From JAGWAJ01 sp965215155 (lineage in GTDB: Bacteria; Acidobacteriota; Vicinamibacteria; Vicinamibacterales; UBA8438): a DNA stretch of 64,000 nucleotides. The DNA lies in contig CBDCCY010000004.1 of NCBI GenBank assembly GCA_965215155.1, positions 2,046,001 through 2,110,000 of the forward strand, read 5' to 3'. The notes beneath the pieces were generated by a model. The model saw only the letters and a program-made list of their open reading frames with translations, made no database searches and was not told the origin of the DNA. How positions within the stretch are numbered: the first letter of the stretch is position 1; every line of letters begins with the position of its first letter. Both the position numbers and the translations under genes were made by a program. Shown here piece by piece: positions 8,301 through 17,297 of this stretch.

Positions 8301-11300
8301 GTGGTCACGCCGCGACGCACCCGCCTGGTGCGCGCGCCCTCGCTCCCGGCGTTCCAGGGCGCCATCGCCCGCGCGGTCGCCGAGGCCGATCCGGAGTGCG
8401 CGGTGCTCGTCCCGACCCGGAGCGCCGGCGCCCACCTGCGTCGCACCCTGGCCGCGGCGGGGGCCGGGGGGCCGGCCGGCGCGTCGCCGGCGTCCGTCCG
8501 GCTCCTGACCCGCGACGCGTTCTACCGCCACCTGCACGCCCGGCTGGCCGCGCCGCCGCGCCTCCTCTCGGAGGTCGAGCGCGAGACGCTGGCCCGCGCC
8601 GCCGCGCGCGATGCGGTCCGCGCGGGCGCCCCCCCGCCGTTCCGCCTCCGGCCGGGCCTGGTGCGCCTGATGCTCGCCTTCTACGACGACCTCGCGCGCC
8701 ACGGGCGGTCGGTCGACGCGTTCGAGCGGCTGGCGGTCGAGGACCTCGAGCCGAGCGCCGCCGTCGACCGCGGCGCGCGCCGCCTGCTCGGCCAGACGCG
8801 CTTCCTCGCGGCGGCGTTCCGCGCCTGCGCCGCGCGGGTCGCGGCCACCGGGGCCCTCGACGAGCACGGGCTGCGCGCGCTCCTGCGGGGCTCCGTCCCG
8901 GCGCAGCCGCTCCGCGAGCTGATCGTCACCGTCGCCGACCGCGCCGCGCAGCCGGGCGGGCTCTACCCGGCCGACTTCGATCTGGCCGCCCGCCTGCCCG
9001 AGCTGGCGCGCATCACCGTCATCGCCACCGACGCCGTGCTCGACGCCGGCTTCCGGGAGCGGCTGGACGACCTGCTGCCGGGGCTCGACGACGAGCGGGC
9101 CGCGGTGCCGCCGCGCCGCCCGCCCGCGCTCGTGGCGCCGCCTGTTGCGGCCGCCACCGGTTCGGGCGCTGTCGGTTCGGGCGCTGTCGGTTCCGACGCT
9201 GGCGCTTCCGGCGCTGTCGGTTCGGGCGCTGGCGTTTCCAGCGCTGGCGTTTCCGCCGCTCGCTCTTCCCGAGCTGTCGGTTCCGGCACTGGCGTTTCCG
9301 GCCCGCTCGGCGCGGGCGCCGGTCGCTCCCACTTCGTCTGGCGCGACCGCGAGGAGGAGCTGGCGTGGGTAGCCGGCCGCGTCGCGGAAGGGGGGATGCC
9401 GGCTGCCGCGGCGGTGGTGGTGCAGCGCCCGTTGCCCTATCTCTACCTCGCGTCGTCGGTCTGCGCCGACCGCGGCCTGCCGTTCGCGGCGCACGACGGG
9501 TTGCCGCTGGCGGCCGCGCCGTTCGCGGCGGCGGTCGACCTCGTCCTCGCCTGCGTCCGGGACGGCTTCGCGCGGGAGCCGCTGGTGGCGCTGCTCCGCG
9601 CGCCGCAGCTCGCCTTCGGGGAGATGGCCGGCCCCGCGCGCGCAGCGGCGGTCGAGGCCCTGGACCGCGAGCTCGATGCACGGCGCTTCACCGGCGGGAT
9701 CGACCAACTCCAGGCGCTCGACCGGGAGTGGTCGGCCGCCCCGCCGCGCGACGGCTCGCGCGCCGCGGCGGCTCGTCCCGCCGCCGCCTGGGCGGTCGAG
9801 GCGGCCGGCGAGCTGGCGCCGCTCGCCGACCCGGCGCCGCCCGTGCGGGGGCTGGACGTCCTGCTCGCGTTCCTCGAACGCCACGCCGTTCCGGCCGAGC
9901 CCGATCCCGGGGCGCCACCCCCGGCCGCGGCGGCCGCGTTCGCGGAAGACGGAGCGCTGGCGCCCGTTGAGGAAGGGGCGGCTGCGCCGCGGGCGCGGCC
10001 GACCGGATCCTCGGCCTCCGCGGCGGCGCCGGCGCCCGTGGAGGAAGGGGCGGCTGCGCCCGCCGAAGACAGAGCGCCGTCGCGCGAGGATCGCGCGCGG
10101 GCGGTGATCCTCGCCGGCCTGGCCGCCCTCCGGGACGCCGCGCGGGCGCTACCCGACGGCGAGCCCGACAGCGACGCGGCCGGCCTCGCCGACCTGGTGC
10201 GTCAGTGGCTGGAGGGGCAGCCCGGCCCTGGGCCGGCCGCCCCTCCGCGCGCGGCGCTGCACCTGGTCGACGCGCAGGCGGCGCCCTACGGCCGCTTCGA
10301 GGACGTCTACCTGGCCGGCCTCGTCGACGGCGAATGGCCCCCGCCCCCGCGGCGCAACGTCTTCTATCCGGCCGCGATGCTCGCCGGCCTCGGCTGGCCG
10401 CGCGAGCCCGCCCGCCGCCGTGCCGCACGCGCCGCGTTCCGCGACCTCGTCGGCCTGGCCCGCTCGCGGGTCGCGCTCTCTGCCTTCGCCCTCGAGGACG
10501 ACGCGGTCGTCACCCCCTCGATCTGGCTCGACGATCTGCCGGACGCCGGACTCGTCCGCGTCGCGGAGGACGAGAGGCGCGTCGCGGTCGCCGACCCCGG
10601 GCGCGTCCGTCCGTCGGCGGCTGCCGCCGCTGGGCTCGCGGCCCCCGCCGGCGCCGCTCCGACCGTTTCGACCGCCGCCCCGGCCTCGGCCGGGCTCGCG
10701 GCCGCTGCCGGCGCCGCTCCGACCGTTTCGACCGCCGCCCCGGCCTCGGTCGGGCTCGCGGCCGCTGCCGGCGCCGCTCCGACCGTTCCGACCGCCGTCC
10801 CGGCCTCGGCCGGCCCCGCGGCCGAGTGGCGCGCATGGCGCGAGCGGCGCGCCGCCCGCCACGGGGAGGGCGCGCCGGGCCGCGCCGCCCCCGGCGACGG
10901 TCCTTCCGAGGGCGCCGCCCCGGGCGCCGCTGCTTCGAAGGGCAACGGCGCGGGCGCCGGTGCTTCCGAGGGCCCTGTCCCCGGCGCCGGTGCTTCCGGC
11001 GCCCCCGGCCCGGGCGACGGCGCACCCGGCTTGGCGCCCGGCGGCCCGTTCGCGGTGAGCGCCCTCGACCGCTACCTGGAGTGTCCCTTCAAGTATTTCG
11101 CCCGGCACACGCTGGGCCTCGAGCCGGACGGCGAGGACGAGGGGGCGTTCACGCCGCGGCGGCGCGGCGTGTTCCTGCACCGGGTGTTCGAGGCCTTCTT
11201 CACCGCCTGGCAGGCGGCGGGGGAGGGGTCCATCACGCTCGGGAGCGTGGACCGCGCCCTCGACCGCCTGCGCGACGTCGCCGAGGCCGAGATCGCGCGC

Positions 11301-11870
11301 CTCCCCTCCGCCGACCGGGCCGTCGCGCGCACCTGGCTCCTCGGCTCGGCGGCCGCCCCCGGCCTGGCCGAGCGCCTCTTCATGGCCGAGGTCGAGCACC
11401 CCGCCGACCTCGCGGGCCGGCGCCTGGAGGTCCGCCTCGACGGCGCCTACACCCTCACCGGTCCCGCGGGGCCGCGCCGGGTGGCGTTGCGCGGCACCGC
11501 CGACCGGATCGACCTCTACGCGGACCGGACCTTCCGCGTCCTCGACTACAAGGCGGAACGCCCGCCGCGGACGCCCGGCTCCCTGCAGCTCGCGGTCTAC
11601 GCGGCGTGCGCGGAGCGGCGGATGGGGGACGGCCGCGGCCGGTGGCGTGCCGCCGGGGCGGGCTACGTGGCGTTCGGCGACCCGCGGCTCGAGGTGCCGG
11701 CGGCCGGCGGCGACATTGAGGCCGCGATGCGGACCGGGGAACGGCGCGTCGTCGAGACGGTCGATGCCATCGAGCGCGGGGTGTTCCCCGCGCACCCCGC
11801 GGACCCGTCGCGCTGCCGCTTCTGCCCGTACCCCACCGTCTGCCGGAAGGACGATGTCCGAGTCGGCTGA
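8301..11870 (+). CDS. addB: AddB-like nuclease subunit of recombination helicase-nuclease
   Basis: About 1189 residues from GTG 8301 (TPRRTRLVR start; GTG 8226 is an alternative). The C-terminus is a RecB-type PD-(D/E)xK nuclease with RVLDYKAE (D1082, K1084). It carries the four cysteines of the AddB iron-sulfur cluster, C928 (YLECPFKYF) and C1172-x2-C1175-x5-C1181. The N-terminal part is a degenerate helicase-like fold without a Walker A motif, as in AddB. With AddA it should resect double-strand breaks for RecA. Three low-complexity linkers interrupt it: a Gly/Ser/Ala tract, an Ala/Glu tract and an Ala/Pro/Thr tract built from tandem DNA repeats. Its end overlaps addA by 17 bp. Confidence 0.82.
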   Translation: MVTPRRTRLVRAPSLPAFQGAIARAVAEADPECAVLVPTRSAGAHLRRTLAAAGAGGPAGASPASVRLLTRDAFYRHLHARLAAPPRLLSEVERETLARAAARDAVRAGAPPPFRLRPGLVRLMLAFYDDLARHGRSVDAFERLAVEDLEPSAAVDRGARRLLGQTRFLAAAFRACAARVAATGALDEHGLRALLRGSVPAQPLRELIVTVADRAAQPGGLYPADFDLAARLPELARITVIATDAVLDAGFRERLDDLLPGLDDERAAVPPRRPPALVAPPVAAATGSGAVGSGAVGSDAGASGAVGSGAGVSSAGVSAARSSRAVGSGTGVSGPLGAGAGRSHFVWRDREEELAWVAGRVAEGGMPAAAAVVVQRPLPYLYLASSVCADRGLPFAAHDGLPLAAAPFAAAVDLVLACVRDGFAREPLVALLRAPQLAFGEMAGPARAAAVEALDRELDARRFTGGIDQLQALDREWSAAPPRDGSRAAAARPAAAWAVEAAGELAPLADPAPPVRGLDVLLAFLERHAVPAEPDPGAPPPAAAAAFAEDGALAPVEEGAAAPRARPTGSSASAAAPAPVEEGAAAPAEDRAPSREDRARAVILAGLAALRDAARALPDGEPDSDAAGLADLVRQWLEGQPGPGPAAPPRAALHLVDAQAAPYGRFEDVYLAGLVDGEWPPPPRRNVFYPAAMLAGLGWPREPARRRAARAAFRDLVGLARSRVALSAFALEDDAVVTPSIWLDDLPDAGLVRVAEDERRVAVADPGRVRPSAAAAAGLAAPAGAAPTVSTAAPASAGLAAAAGAAPTVSTAAPASVGLAAAAGAAPTVPTAVPASAGPAAEWRAWRERRAARHGEGAPGRAAPGDGPSEGAAPGAAASKGNGAGAGASEGPVPGAGASGAPGPGDGAPGLAPGGPFAVSALDRYLECPFKYFARHTLGLEPDGEDEGAFTPRRRGVFLHRVFEAFFTAWQAAGEGSITLGSVDRALDRLRDVAEAEIARLPSADRAVARTWLLGSAAAPGLAERLFMAEVEHPADLAGRRLEVRLDGAYTLTGPAGPRRVALRGTADRIDLYADRTFRVLDYKAERPPRTPGSLQLAVYAACAERRMGDGRGRWRAAGAGYVAFGDPRLEVPAAGGDIEAAMRTGERRVVETVDAIERGVFPAHPADPSRCRFCPYPTVCRKDDVRVG
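9159..9308 (+). repeat. 15-bp degenerate tandem repeats inside addB
   Basis: About ten units of a 15-base motif of the type GGTTCGGGCGCTGTC run head to tail, in frame, encoding a Gly-Ser-Ala-Val rich linker. Units differ by a few bases each. The period is a multiple of three, so length changes keep the frame. This marks a disordered hinge that can expand or contract. Confidence 0.85.
10632..10811 (+). repeat. Three 60-bp tandem repeats inside addB
   Basis: Copies at 10632-10691, 10692-10751 and 10752-10811 begin GGGCTCGCGGCC and are nearly identical. Each encodes 20 residues of Ala/Pro/Thr-rich linker (core APTVSTAAPAS). The first two differ at only a few positions, which indicates recent duplication. 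A further loose repeat of GGCGCCGGTGCTTCC-like units follows to about 11010. Confidence 0.9.
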
Positions 11871-14718
11871 CGCGGCGGCGCGGGCGCGGGCCGTCGACCC
11901 GCGGCGCAACGTGGTGCTGGAGGCGTCGGCCGGGACCGGCAAGACCACCGTGCTGGTCACCCGCTACCTGAACCTGCTCGGGGCCGGCGTCGACCCGTCG
12001 CACATCCTGGCGATGACGTTCACCCGGCAGGCCGCGGCGGAGATGCGGGCGCGCATCATCGAACGGCTGCGCGCCGAGGCCGCACGCTCCGGCGGCGGCC
12101 GCGACCGCTGGCGCGCCCTGCACGACCGGCTCGGCGAGATTGCCATCAGCACCGTCGACGCGTTCTGCCTCGCGCTGCTGCGCGAGTTTCCGCTCGAAGC
12201 CGACCTCGACCCGGGGTTCACGGTCGCCGACGAGACGGAGATCCCGGAGATCGTCCGCCAGGCCGCCGAGCACGCGCTTGCGGTCTGCGGGCACCTGGCG
12301 CGGGACGACGCGGAGCTCGCGATGCTGCTGGCGCACCTCGGTCCGTGGCGGGCCCGCACCGCGCTGACCCACCTCCTGGGCCGCCGCCTCGTCGTGCCGC
12401 GCGCCTTCCGGCGCTTCCTGGGCGGGACGCCGCGCGACCTGACGGCGGAGGCTGCGTGCCGCCGCGCCGCGTCCATGCTGGCCGACCGGCTGGCGCCCCG
12501 GGCGGCCGAGGTCCGGCGCTTCCTCGAGGACGGCCCGGCCGACCAGGCGCGGTTCGGGATCGTGGCGCGCGACCTCGCGCTCGTGTGTCCCGCCGCCGCA
12601 GCGTGGCTGCCCGACGACGAGGACGGCGTCCTGCCCTCCAGCGGTGTCGCGCGGCCCGTCGGCGGCGCCGCGTGGCCGGCGGACGCAGCGCCGCCCGCGC
12701 ACCCCGCGCCGCCCGCCGACGCCGTGCCCGCGGACCCCGTGCGCCTGGCCGCCGCGCTCGACCGGCTGCGGCGCTACTTCCTCACCGCCCGCGGTACCCC
12801 GCGGCGGAGCTTCCCGCTCGCCGGCACGCGGGCCGGGACCTCCGCCCGCCGCCGCTTCCGTGCCGCGGCCGGCGCCATCGCGGCGGTCGTGCACGACGTC
12901 GTCGCGCGGCTCGACCGCGACCGCAACGTCGTGCTGGTGCGCGCCGCCCAACGGCTCTTCGCCGTCGCCGACCGGGCCTACCGGCAGCGGATCGAGGCGC
13001 GCGCGCAGCTCGACTTCACCGACGTGCTCGAGCGCGCGCTCGACCTGCTGCGGCGCATGGACGAGTTCGCGCGCTCGCGCTACCGGCTCGAGTCCCGCTA
13101 CCAGCACGTCCTCGTCGATGAGTGCCAGGACACGAGCCGCAAGCAGTGGGAGCTGGTCTGGCTGCTCGTCCGCTCGTGGGGCGAGGGGGCGGGGCTGGTG
13201 CACGAGGCGGCGCTGCCGCCGTCCATCTTCGTCGTCGGCGACCGCAAGCAGTCGATCTACCGCTTTCGCGACGCCGACGTCTCCGTGCTGCAAGACGCGG
13301 TGGACGGCGTGGCGGCGCTCGGCGGCGGGGCCGCCGGGGAGGACGGCGCGCCGGGTGACGGGGCGCCGGCGGGCGACGGCAGCGGAGTGCGACAGACGAT
13401 CGCGCGGAGCTTCCGGGCGGTGCCGCCGCTCCTCGCCTTCCTCAACGACCTCTTCGCCGCGGTGCCGAAGGCGCCGGGGCGGCGCGACGCGTTCCGCTTC
13501 GCGGCCGAGGACCACTTCCCGTGCGATCCGGACCTGCCCAGCGGCGTGGCCGGCACGGCCCTGGGCGCGATCGTCGCGCCCGACGTGGAAGGGCAGGCGG
13601 AGGCGGCCGCGGCGGAGGTGGTCCGCCTGCTCGATGCGGGGACGGTGCGGGACCGCGAGACCGGCCTGGCGCGGCCGGTCCGGCCGGGCGACGTGGCGGT
13701 CCTCTTCCGCGCCCGCGAGAGCCACCGCGCGTTCGAGCGCGCCTTCGGCCGCCGCGCGGTCCCGGTCGCCGTCCACAAGGGGCTGGGGTTCTTCGACGCC
13801 GAGGAGATCAAGGACCTGCGGGCGCTCGTCCGCTACCTCGCCCGCCCGCGCTCCGAGCTGCGCGCGGCCGCCTTCCTTCGTTCGCGCGTCGTCGGGATCT
13901 CGGACCGGGGGCTCGCCCGCCTCGCCGGCCGTCTCGCGGACTCGCTGGTCGCGCCGGAGCCGCCGGCCGCGGCGGCGGCCCTGGCCGGCGACGACCGGGA
14001 GGCGCTGGAGCGCGCGCGGGCCGACGTGCCGCGCTGGCTGGCGCTGGTGGACCGGCTGCCGCCGGCGGAGGTGGTCGACCGCGTGCTCCGCGAGTCGGCC
14101 TACGAAGTCGAGCTCGGCCCGGGGCCGGCGCTCCAGGCGCGGGAGAACCTGAAGAAGATGCGCAGCATCGTGCGTCGCGTCCAGAACCGCGGCTACGCCA
14201 CGATGGCGCGTGTCGCCGCGCACGTCGACCACCTTCCGGGCGACGTCTCGAACGCCCTCGTCGAGGCCTACGACGCCGTCCGCCTGATGACCGTGCACGC
14301 GGCGAAGGGGCTCGAGTTCCCGATCGTGTTCCTGGTGGACCTCGGGCGGGGGACCGGCTCGGACGCCCCCGCCATCCGGGTGGCGGCCGGCGCGGGCGGC
14401 GACCGCCCGTCGGTCTCGGTCTGGCCCTACCGCGGCGGGGCGGGGGAGTCGGACGACGAGCGGCAGCGCGAGCTGGAGGAGACCAAGCGCCTGCTCTACG
14501 TGGCGGCGACGCGCGCGCGGGATCGGCTCTACTTCGCCGCCGACGCCCCGCGCGGCGAGCCGGCGCTGCGGCGGGGGAGCCTCGGCGAGGTCCTGCCTCC
14601 CGCGTTCACCGCCGTGCTCGGGCAGGCTGCCGCGACCGCGGAACCGGTCGTCGCCTGGACCGGCCCCGGCGGACGCGCCCACCCCCTCGCGGTCTGCCGG
14701 CCCCCGGAGGGCGGCTGA
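11854..14718 (+). CDS. addA: AddA-like UvrD-family helicase lacking the nuclease domain
   Basis: A 954-residue superfamily 1A helicase. Motifs seen in order: Walker A AGTGKT (26-31), LAMTFTRQAAAEM (Ia), VLVDECQDTSR with D422-E423 (II), FVVGDRKQSIYRFRDAD (III), LMTVHAAKGLEFPIVFLVDL (V) and LLYVAATRARDRLYF at 880-894 (VI). Standard AddA is ~1150-1250 residues with a C-terminal PD-(D/E)xK nuclease. This protein stops ~60 residues after motif VI with no DYK motif, so the only nuclease of the pair is in AddB. Its ATG lies inside the end of addB, which indicates coupled translation. Role: ATP-driven unwinding at broken DNA ends. Confidence 0.85.
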   Translation: MSESADAAARARAVDPRRNVVLEASAGTGKTTVLVTRYLNLLGAGVDPSHILAMTFTRQAAAEMRARIIERLRAEAARSGGGRDRWRALHDRLGEIAISTVDAFCLALLREFPLEADLDPGFTVADETEIPEIVRQAAEHALAVCGHLARDDAELAMLLAHLGPWRARTALTHLLGRRLVVPRAFRRFLGGTPRDLTAEAACRRAASMLADRLAPRAAEVRRFLEDGPADQARFGIVARDLALVCPAAAAWLPDDEDGVLPSSGVARPVGGAAWPADAAPPAHPAPPADAVPADPVRLAAALDRLRRYFLTARGTPRRSFPLAGTRAGTSARRRFRAAAGAIAAVVHDVVARLDRDRNVVLVRAAQRLFAVADRAYRQRIEARAQLDFTDVLERALDLLRRMDEFARSRYRLESRYQHVLVDECQDTSRKQWELVWLLVRSWGEGAGLVHEAALPPSIFVVGDRKQSIYRFRDADVSVLQDAVDGVAALGGGAAGEDGAPGDGAPAGDGSGVRQTIARSFRAVPPLLAFLNDLFAAVPKAPGRRDAFRFAAEDHFPCDPDLPSGVAGTALGAIVAPDVEGQAEAAAAEVVRLLDAGTVRDRETGLARPVRPGDVAVLFRARESHRAFERAFGRRAVPVAVHKGLGFFDAEEIKDLRALVRYLARPRSELRAAAFLRSRVVGISDRGLARLAGRLADSLVAPEPPAAAAALAGDDREALERARADVPRWLALVDRLPPAEVVDRVLRESAYEVELGPGPALQARENLKKMRSIVRRVQNRGYATMARVAAHVDHLPGDVSNALVEAYDAVRLMTVHAAKGLEFPIVFLVDLGRGTGSDAPAIRVAAGAGGDRPSVSVWPYRGGAGESDDERQRELEETKRLLYVAATRARDRLYFAADAPRGEPALRRGSLGEVLPPAFTAVLGQAAATAEPVVAWTGPGGRAHPLAVCRPPEGG

Positions 14719-14946
14719 AGCGCTCGGGCGGCGCGTGTGCCGGTCTGAGAGTCCGCCTGGGCCTTCCCGTCGGACGCCTGGGCTCAGGCAATCCGCGTGG
14801 GCCTCGTGTATTCTAAGGCATCTGGACGTGACTGTGAGTGCTTCCGTGAGATCCGGCCGTCGAGGCCGCCCGATGCTCGTCGTGTGGAGACCCCTCGCAT
14901 CTGTGGGCCTGCGTCGCGTTCCCACGCCACATCACGAGGCAGGCGC

Positions 14947-16251
14947 GTGACTACGAACGATCGCGGGACCGGCGGCGCGCATGCGACCCCGGGTCGGACC
15001 GGTCGGTGGCTGAGCGGTGACCGGTTCTTCGGAGTCCTGTTGTTGGCCGGCGCCCTGGCGGCGGTTGCGGCGTCGGCGCGCGCCGCGGCTTGGCAGGAGG
15101 GCGAGCTCCGCATCGTGGTGCTGGAGGGCGAGGACAGCGTCAACATCATCGGGCAGGGGACGGCGGTGCCGACGGTAGTGGAGGTGCGCGACCGAAACGA
15201 CCTGCCCGTGGCCGGCGCCTCGGTCGTGTTCCTGCTGGGCGAGGGCGGGACGGCGACGCTCAACGCCGGACTGTCGCAGGTGTCGCTGGCGACGAACGCG
15301 CTGGGGCAGGCGGCGGTGACGGTGAACCCGCTGGCGAGCGGGGCGGTGCAGTTGCAGGTGAGCGCGGCGTTTCAGGGCCAGACGGCCGTGGCCGCCATCA
15401 CGCAGACCAACTTCGCCACGGCGGCCCAGGCGGCTGCGGCGGGGGCCGGTGGTGCGGGCGGCGGCGGAGGCGCCGCGGCGGGCGCGGGGGCAGGTGCCGG
15501 TGGCGGGGGCCTCGGCGCAGGCGGGGTCCTCGGGATCGTCGCGGGCGGCGTGGGCGCGGCCGTGGCGGGCGTGACGCTGGCGGACCGCGGTCCCGGCGCG
15601 CCGCCGGTGGCGTCGTTGAGGATCACGCCGGAGGGGATCGGGATGGCCAAGGCCACGCCCTTCCGATTCGACGCGAGCCGTTCGTCGGACCCGGACCGGG
15701 ATTCTCTGACGTACGCCTGGGACTTCGGAGACGGATCCGGCCAGGAAGGCCGGAACAGCGTCGTCATACACCGCTACGACGCGGCCGGGACGTACAACGT
15801 GACGCTGACGGTGAGTGACGGGACGCACCAGGAGACGAGCAGCGGCTCGGTCACGGTCTCCCGGAGCCTCGACAACGCACGCTTCGTGGGGAGTCGGAGC
15901 GGCGTCGAGGAGGGCGCGACGGCGACATGGACCTTTCTGCTGATGCAGAACGCCGCATTCCTGAGCGGCAGGATGTCGTTCTACCTGGCCATCGATTGTG
16001 GGGACCACCGTCTCGTGCACGAGCATGAGCATCCCCTGACGGGAGAGATCACCGGTCCGTCCGATTTCGTGTGCCCCTGCAACGTGACCCTTCGCGCCCC
16101 GGTGGTCGTGGCGGTCGGTGAGTACTGTGACGGCACGGTGGACCGTGAGCCTCATGAACACTACGCAGAGGGAGTGGTGGAACCGGGCGCGGGCGCGATT
16201 ACGCTCTTCGACTTCCAGGGACACGGAGATCTGACGTTCACTCGACAGTGA
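14947..16251 (+). CDS. Secreted Ig-like (Big_1) and PKD domain protein
   Basis: A 434-residue protein from GTG 14947, with a GAGG ribosome site just upstream. Order of parts: N-terminal hydrophobic signal (about residues 27-47, ending SARAAA); a bacterial Ig-like group 1 domain (about 50-150, with VEVRDRNDLPVAGASVVFLL and ALGQAAVTVNPL); a glycine/alanine-rich hydrophobic stretch (160-215) that could cross a membrane; a PKD domain (225-300, with DASRSSDPDRDSLTYAWDFGDG); and a C-terminal cysteine-containing domain of unknown type. It is probably an envelope protein; the substrate or partner is unknown. The 228-bp upstream gap has no gene; a weak -10-like TATTCT lies at 14809-14814. Confidence 0.72.
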   Translation: MTTNDRGTGGAHATPGRTGRWLSGDRFFGVLLLAGALAAVAASARAAAWQEGELRIVVLEGEDSVNIIGQGTAVPTVVEVRDRNDLPVAGASVVFLLGEGGTATLNAGLSQVSLATNALGQAAVTVNPLASGAVQLQVSAAFQGQTAVAAITQTNFATAAQAAAAGAGGAGGGGGAAAGAGAGAGGGGLGAGGVLGIVAGGVGAAVAGVTLADRGPGAPPVASLRITPEGIGMAKATPFRFDASRSSDPDRDSLTYAWDFGDGSGQEGRNSVVIHRYDAAGTYNVTLTVSDGTHQETSSGSVTVSRSLDNARFVGSRSGVEEGATATWTFLLMQNAAFLSGRMSFYLAIDCGDHRLVHEHEHPLTGEITGPSDFVCPCNVTLRAPVVVAVGEYCDGTVDREPHEHYAEGVVEPGAGAITLFDFQGHGDLTFTRQ

Positions 16252-16340
16252 GACGGCGTCCCCGGGGGCTGGGCGAGACTAGGGGCAGGACCTCTGGTCT
16301 TCTCCGGGAGTCCGCGCCTCCCGCGGGAGGCCGCGCCGTT

Positions 16341-16598
16341 CTACGGCGCTGACTCCTGGCCCTGGCTGGCGTCCACCGCGCCGGAGGCGTCGTCGTCCGC
16401 GTCGGCCGGGGCGGCGCGAAGCAGGCCCGGCTCCTCGGCGAGGCGGTCGATCCAGCGCGCGGCGTTTGCCTCCGCCTCCTCCTGCGTCTGCCCGACCAGG
16501 ATGACGCCGCCGGCCGGCCGCGCTGCGTCGCCCGAGAAGGCCCACGCCACCCAGTGCCCGGCGCGCGGCTCGCTGTGAATCCCGTATTCGGTGTCCAT
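16341..16598 (-). CDS. Small hypothetical protein
   Basis: An 85-residue protein from ATG 16598. Its first 55 residues look like a compact beta-beta-alpha unit (GHWVAWAFSGD, then GGVILVGQTQEEAEANAARWIDRLAEE). The tail is acidic and alanine-rich. There is no signal peptide. It sits between the Ig/PKD protein and the DnaJ-like gene, with convergent and divergent neighbours, so it is a single-gene unit. Function unknown. Confidence 0.45.
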   Translation of the reverse strand: MDTEYGIHSEPRAGHWVAWAFSGDAARPAGGVILVGQTQEEAEANAARWIDRLAEEPGLLRAAPADADDDASGAVDASQGQESAP

Positions 16599-16690
16599 GT
16601 CGCCGGGGATCGTACACCACGGCGGAAGCGGCCGGCGCGGGCCGCGGGCGTCCTTGACAGCCTCGAACGAGGCTCCTATCGTACGACGCC

Positions 16691-17248
16691 GTGACCGACC
16701 AAGACCGCTCCCCGGGCTCGCGCGGAGCCGACGTCTGCGACGTCCGGCGCGCCTGGTGGGATCTGGCCCGCCGCATCCGGCGGGAGGGCGCCGGCCGCGA
16801 GCTCCAGCGCCCGCGGGAGGTCGATCGCGCGCGCGGCGGCGGGGCGCCGGCCGCCGGGAGCGCGGCGGCCTTCGCCGACGAGGTGGCGCTCGGCTTCCCC
16901 TCCATGGACGGTTTCGTCGAGGGCATCCGCGCCTCGTTCTTCGGCCGCGACCCCGACGCCGACGGCACCCAGACCACGCAGGTCGCGTTGACGCCGCGGG
17001 AGGCCCACCGCGGCGCGCAGGTGCCGCTCGCCATCGAGGTGCGTCACACCTGTCCGCTGTGCGGCGGCCGCGGCGAGTTCTCCGACGCGCGGTGCGGCGT
17101 CTGCCGCGGCGCCGGCAGCGGCCTGCTGCCGCAGCAGCTCCGCCTCCGCGTGCCCCCCGGCGTGCGCGACGGCACCCGCCTGCGCTTCTCGGTCAGCTCG
17201 CCCTACGCGGCGGAGACGCGCGTCGAAGTGCGCATCGCCGTCCACTGA
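16691..17248 (+). CDS. DnaJ-like protein with zinc-finger and substrate domain, no J domain
   Basis: A 185-residue protein starting at GTG 16691. It contains one pair of the DnaJ cysteine-rich motifs, CPLCGGRGEF and CGVCRGAGSG, where full DnaJ has four, embedded in a DnaJ C-terminal beta domain (VALTPREAHRGAQVPLAIEV before, LRLRVPPGVRDGTRLRF after). The N-terminal J domain with HPD that recruits DnaK is absent; instead there is a 60-residue charged region. It probably binds unfolded protein or metal on its own, or is a divergent Hsp40 fragment. The DnaJ relation is clear; the role is inferred. Confidence 0.7.
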   Translation: MTDQDRSPGSRGADVCDVRRAWWDLARRIRREGAGRELQRPREVDRARGGGAPAAGSAAAFADEVALGFPSMDGFVEGIRASFFGRDPDADGTQTTQVALTPREAHRGAQVPLAIEVRHTCPLCGGRGEFSDARCGVCRGAGSGLLPQQLRLRVPPGVRDGTRLRFSVSSPYAAETRVEVRIAVH

Positions 17249-17297
17249 CGCGCGCCCTGTGGTGTTCCCGTCTCCTGGACGGGGTAGGCTGGCAGGG

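Noticed and set aside
9159..9308. CRISPR-like array
   Set aside because: Units are contiguous 15-mers without spacers and are in frame within addB.
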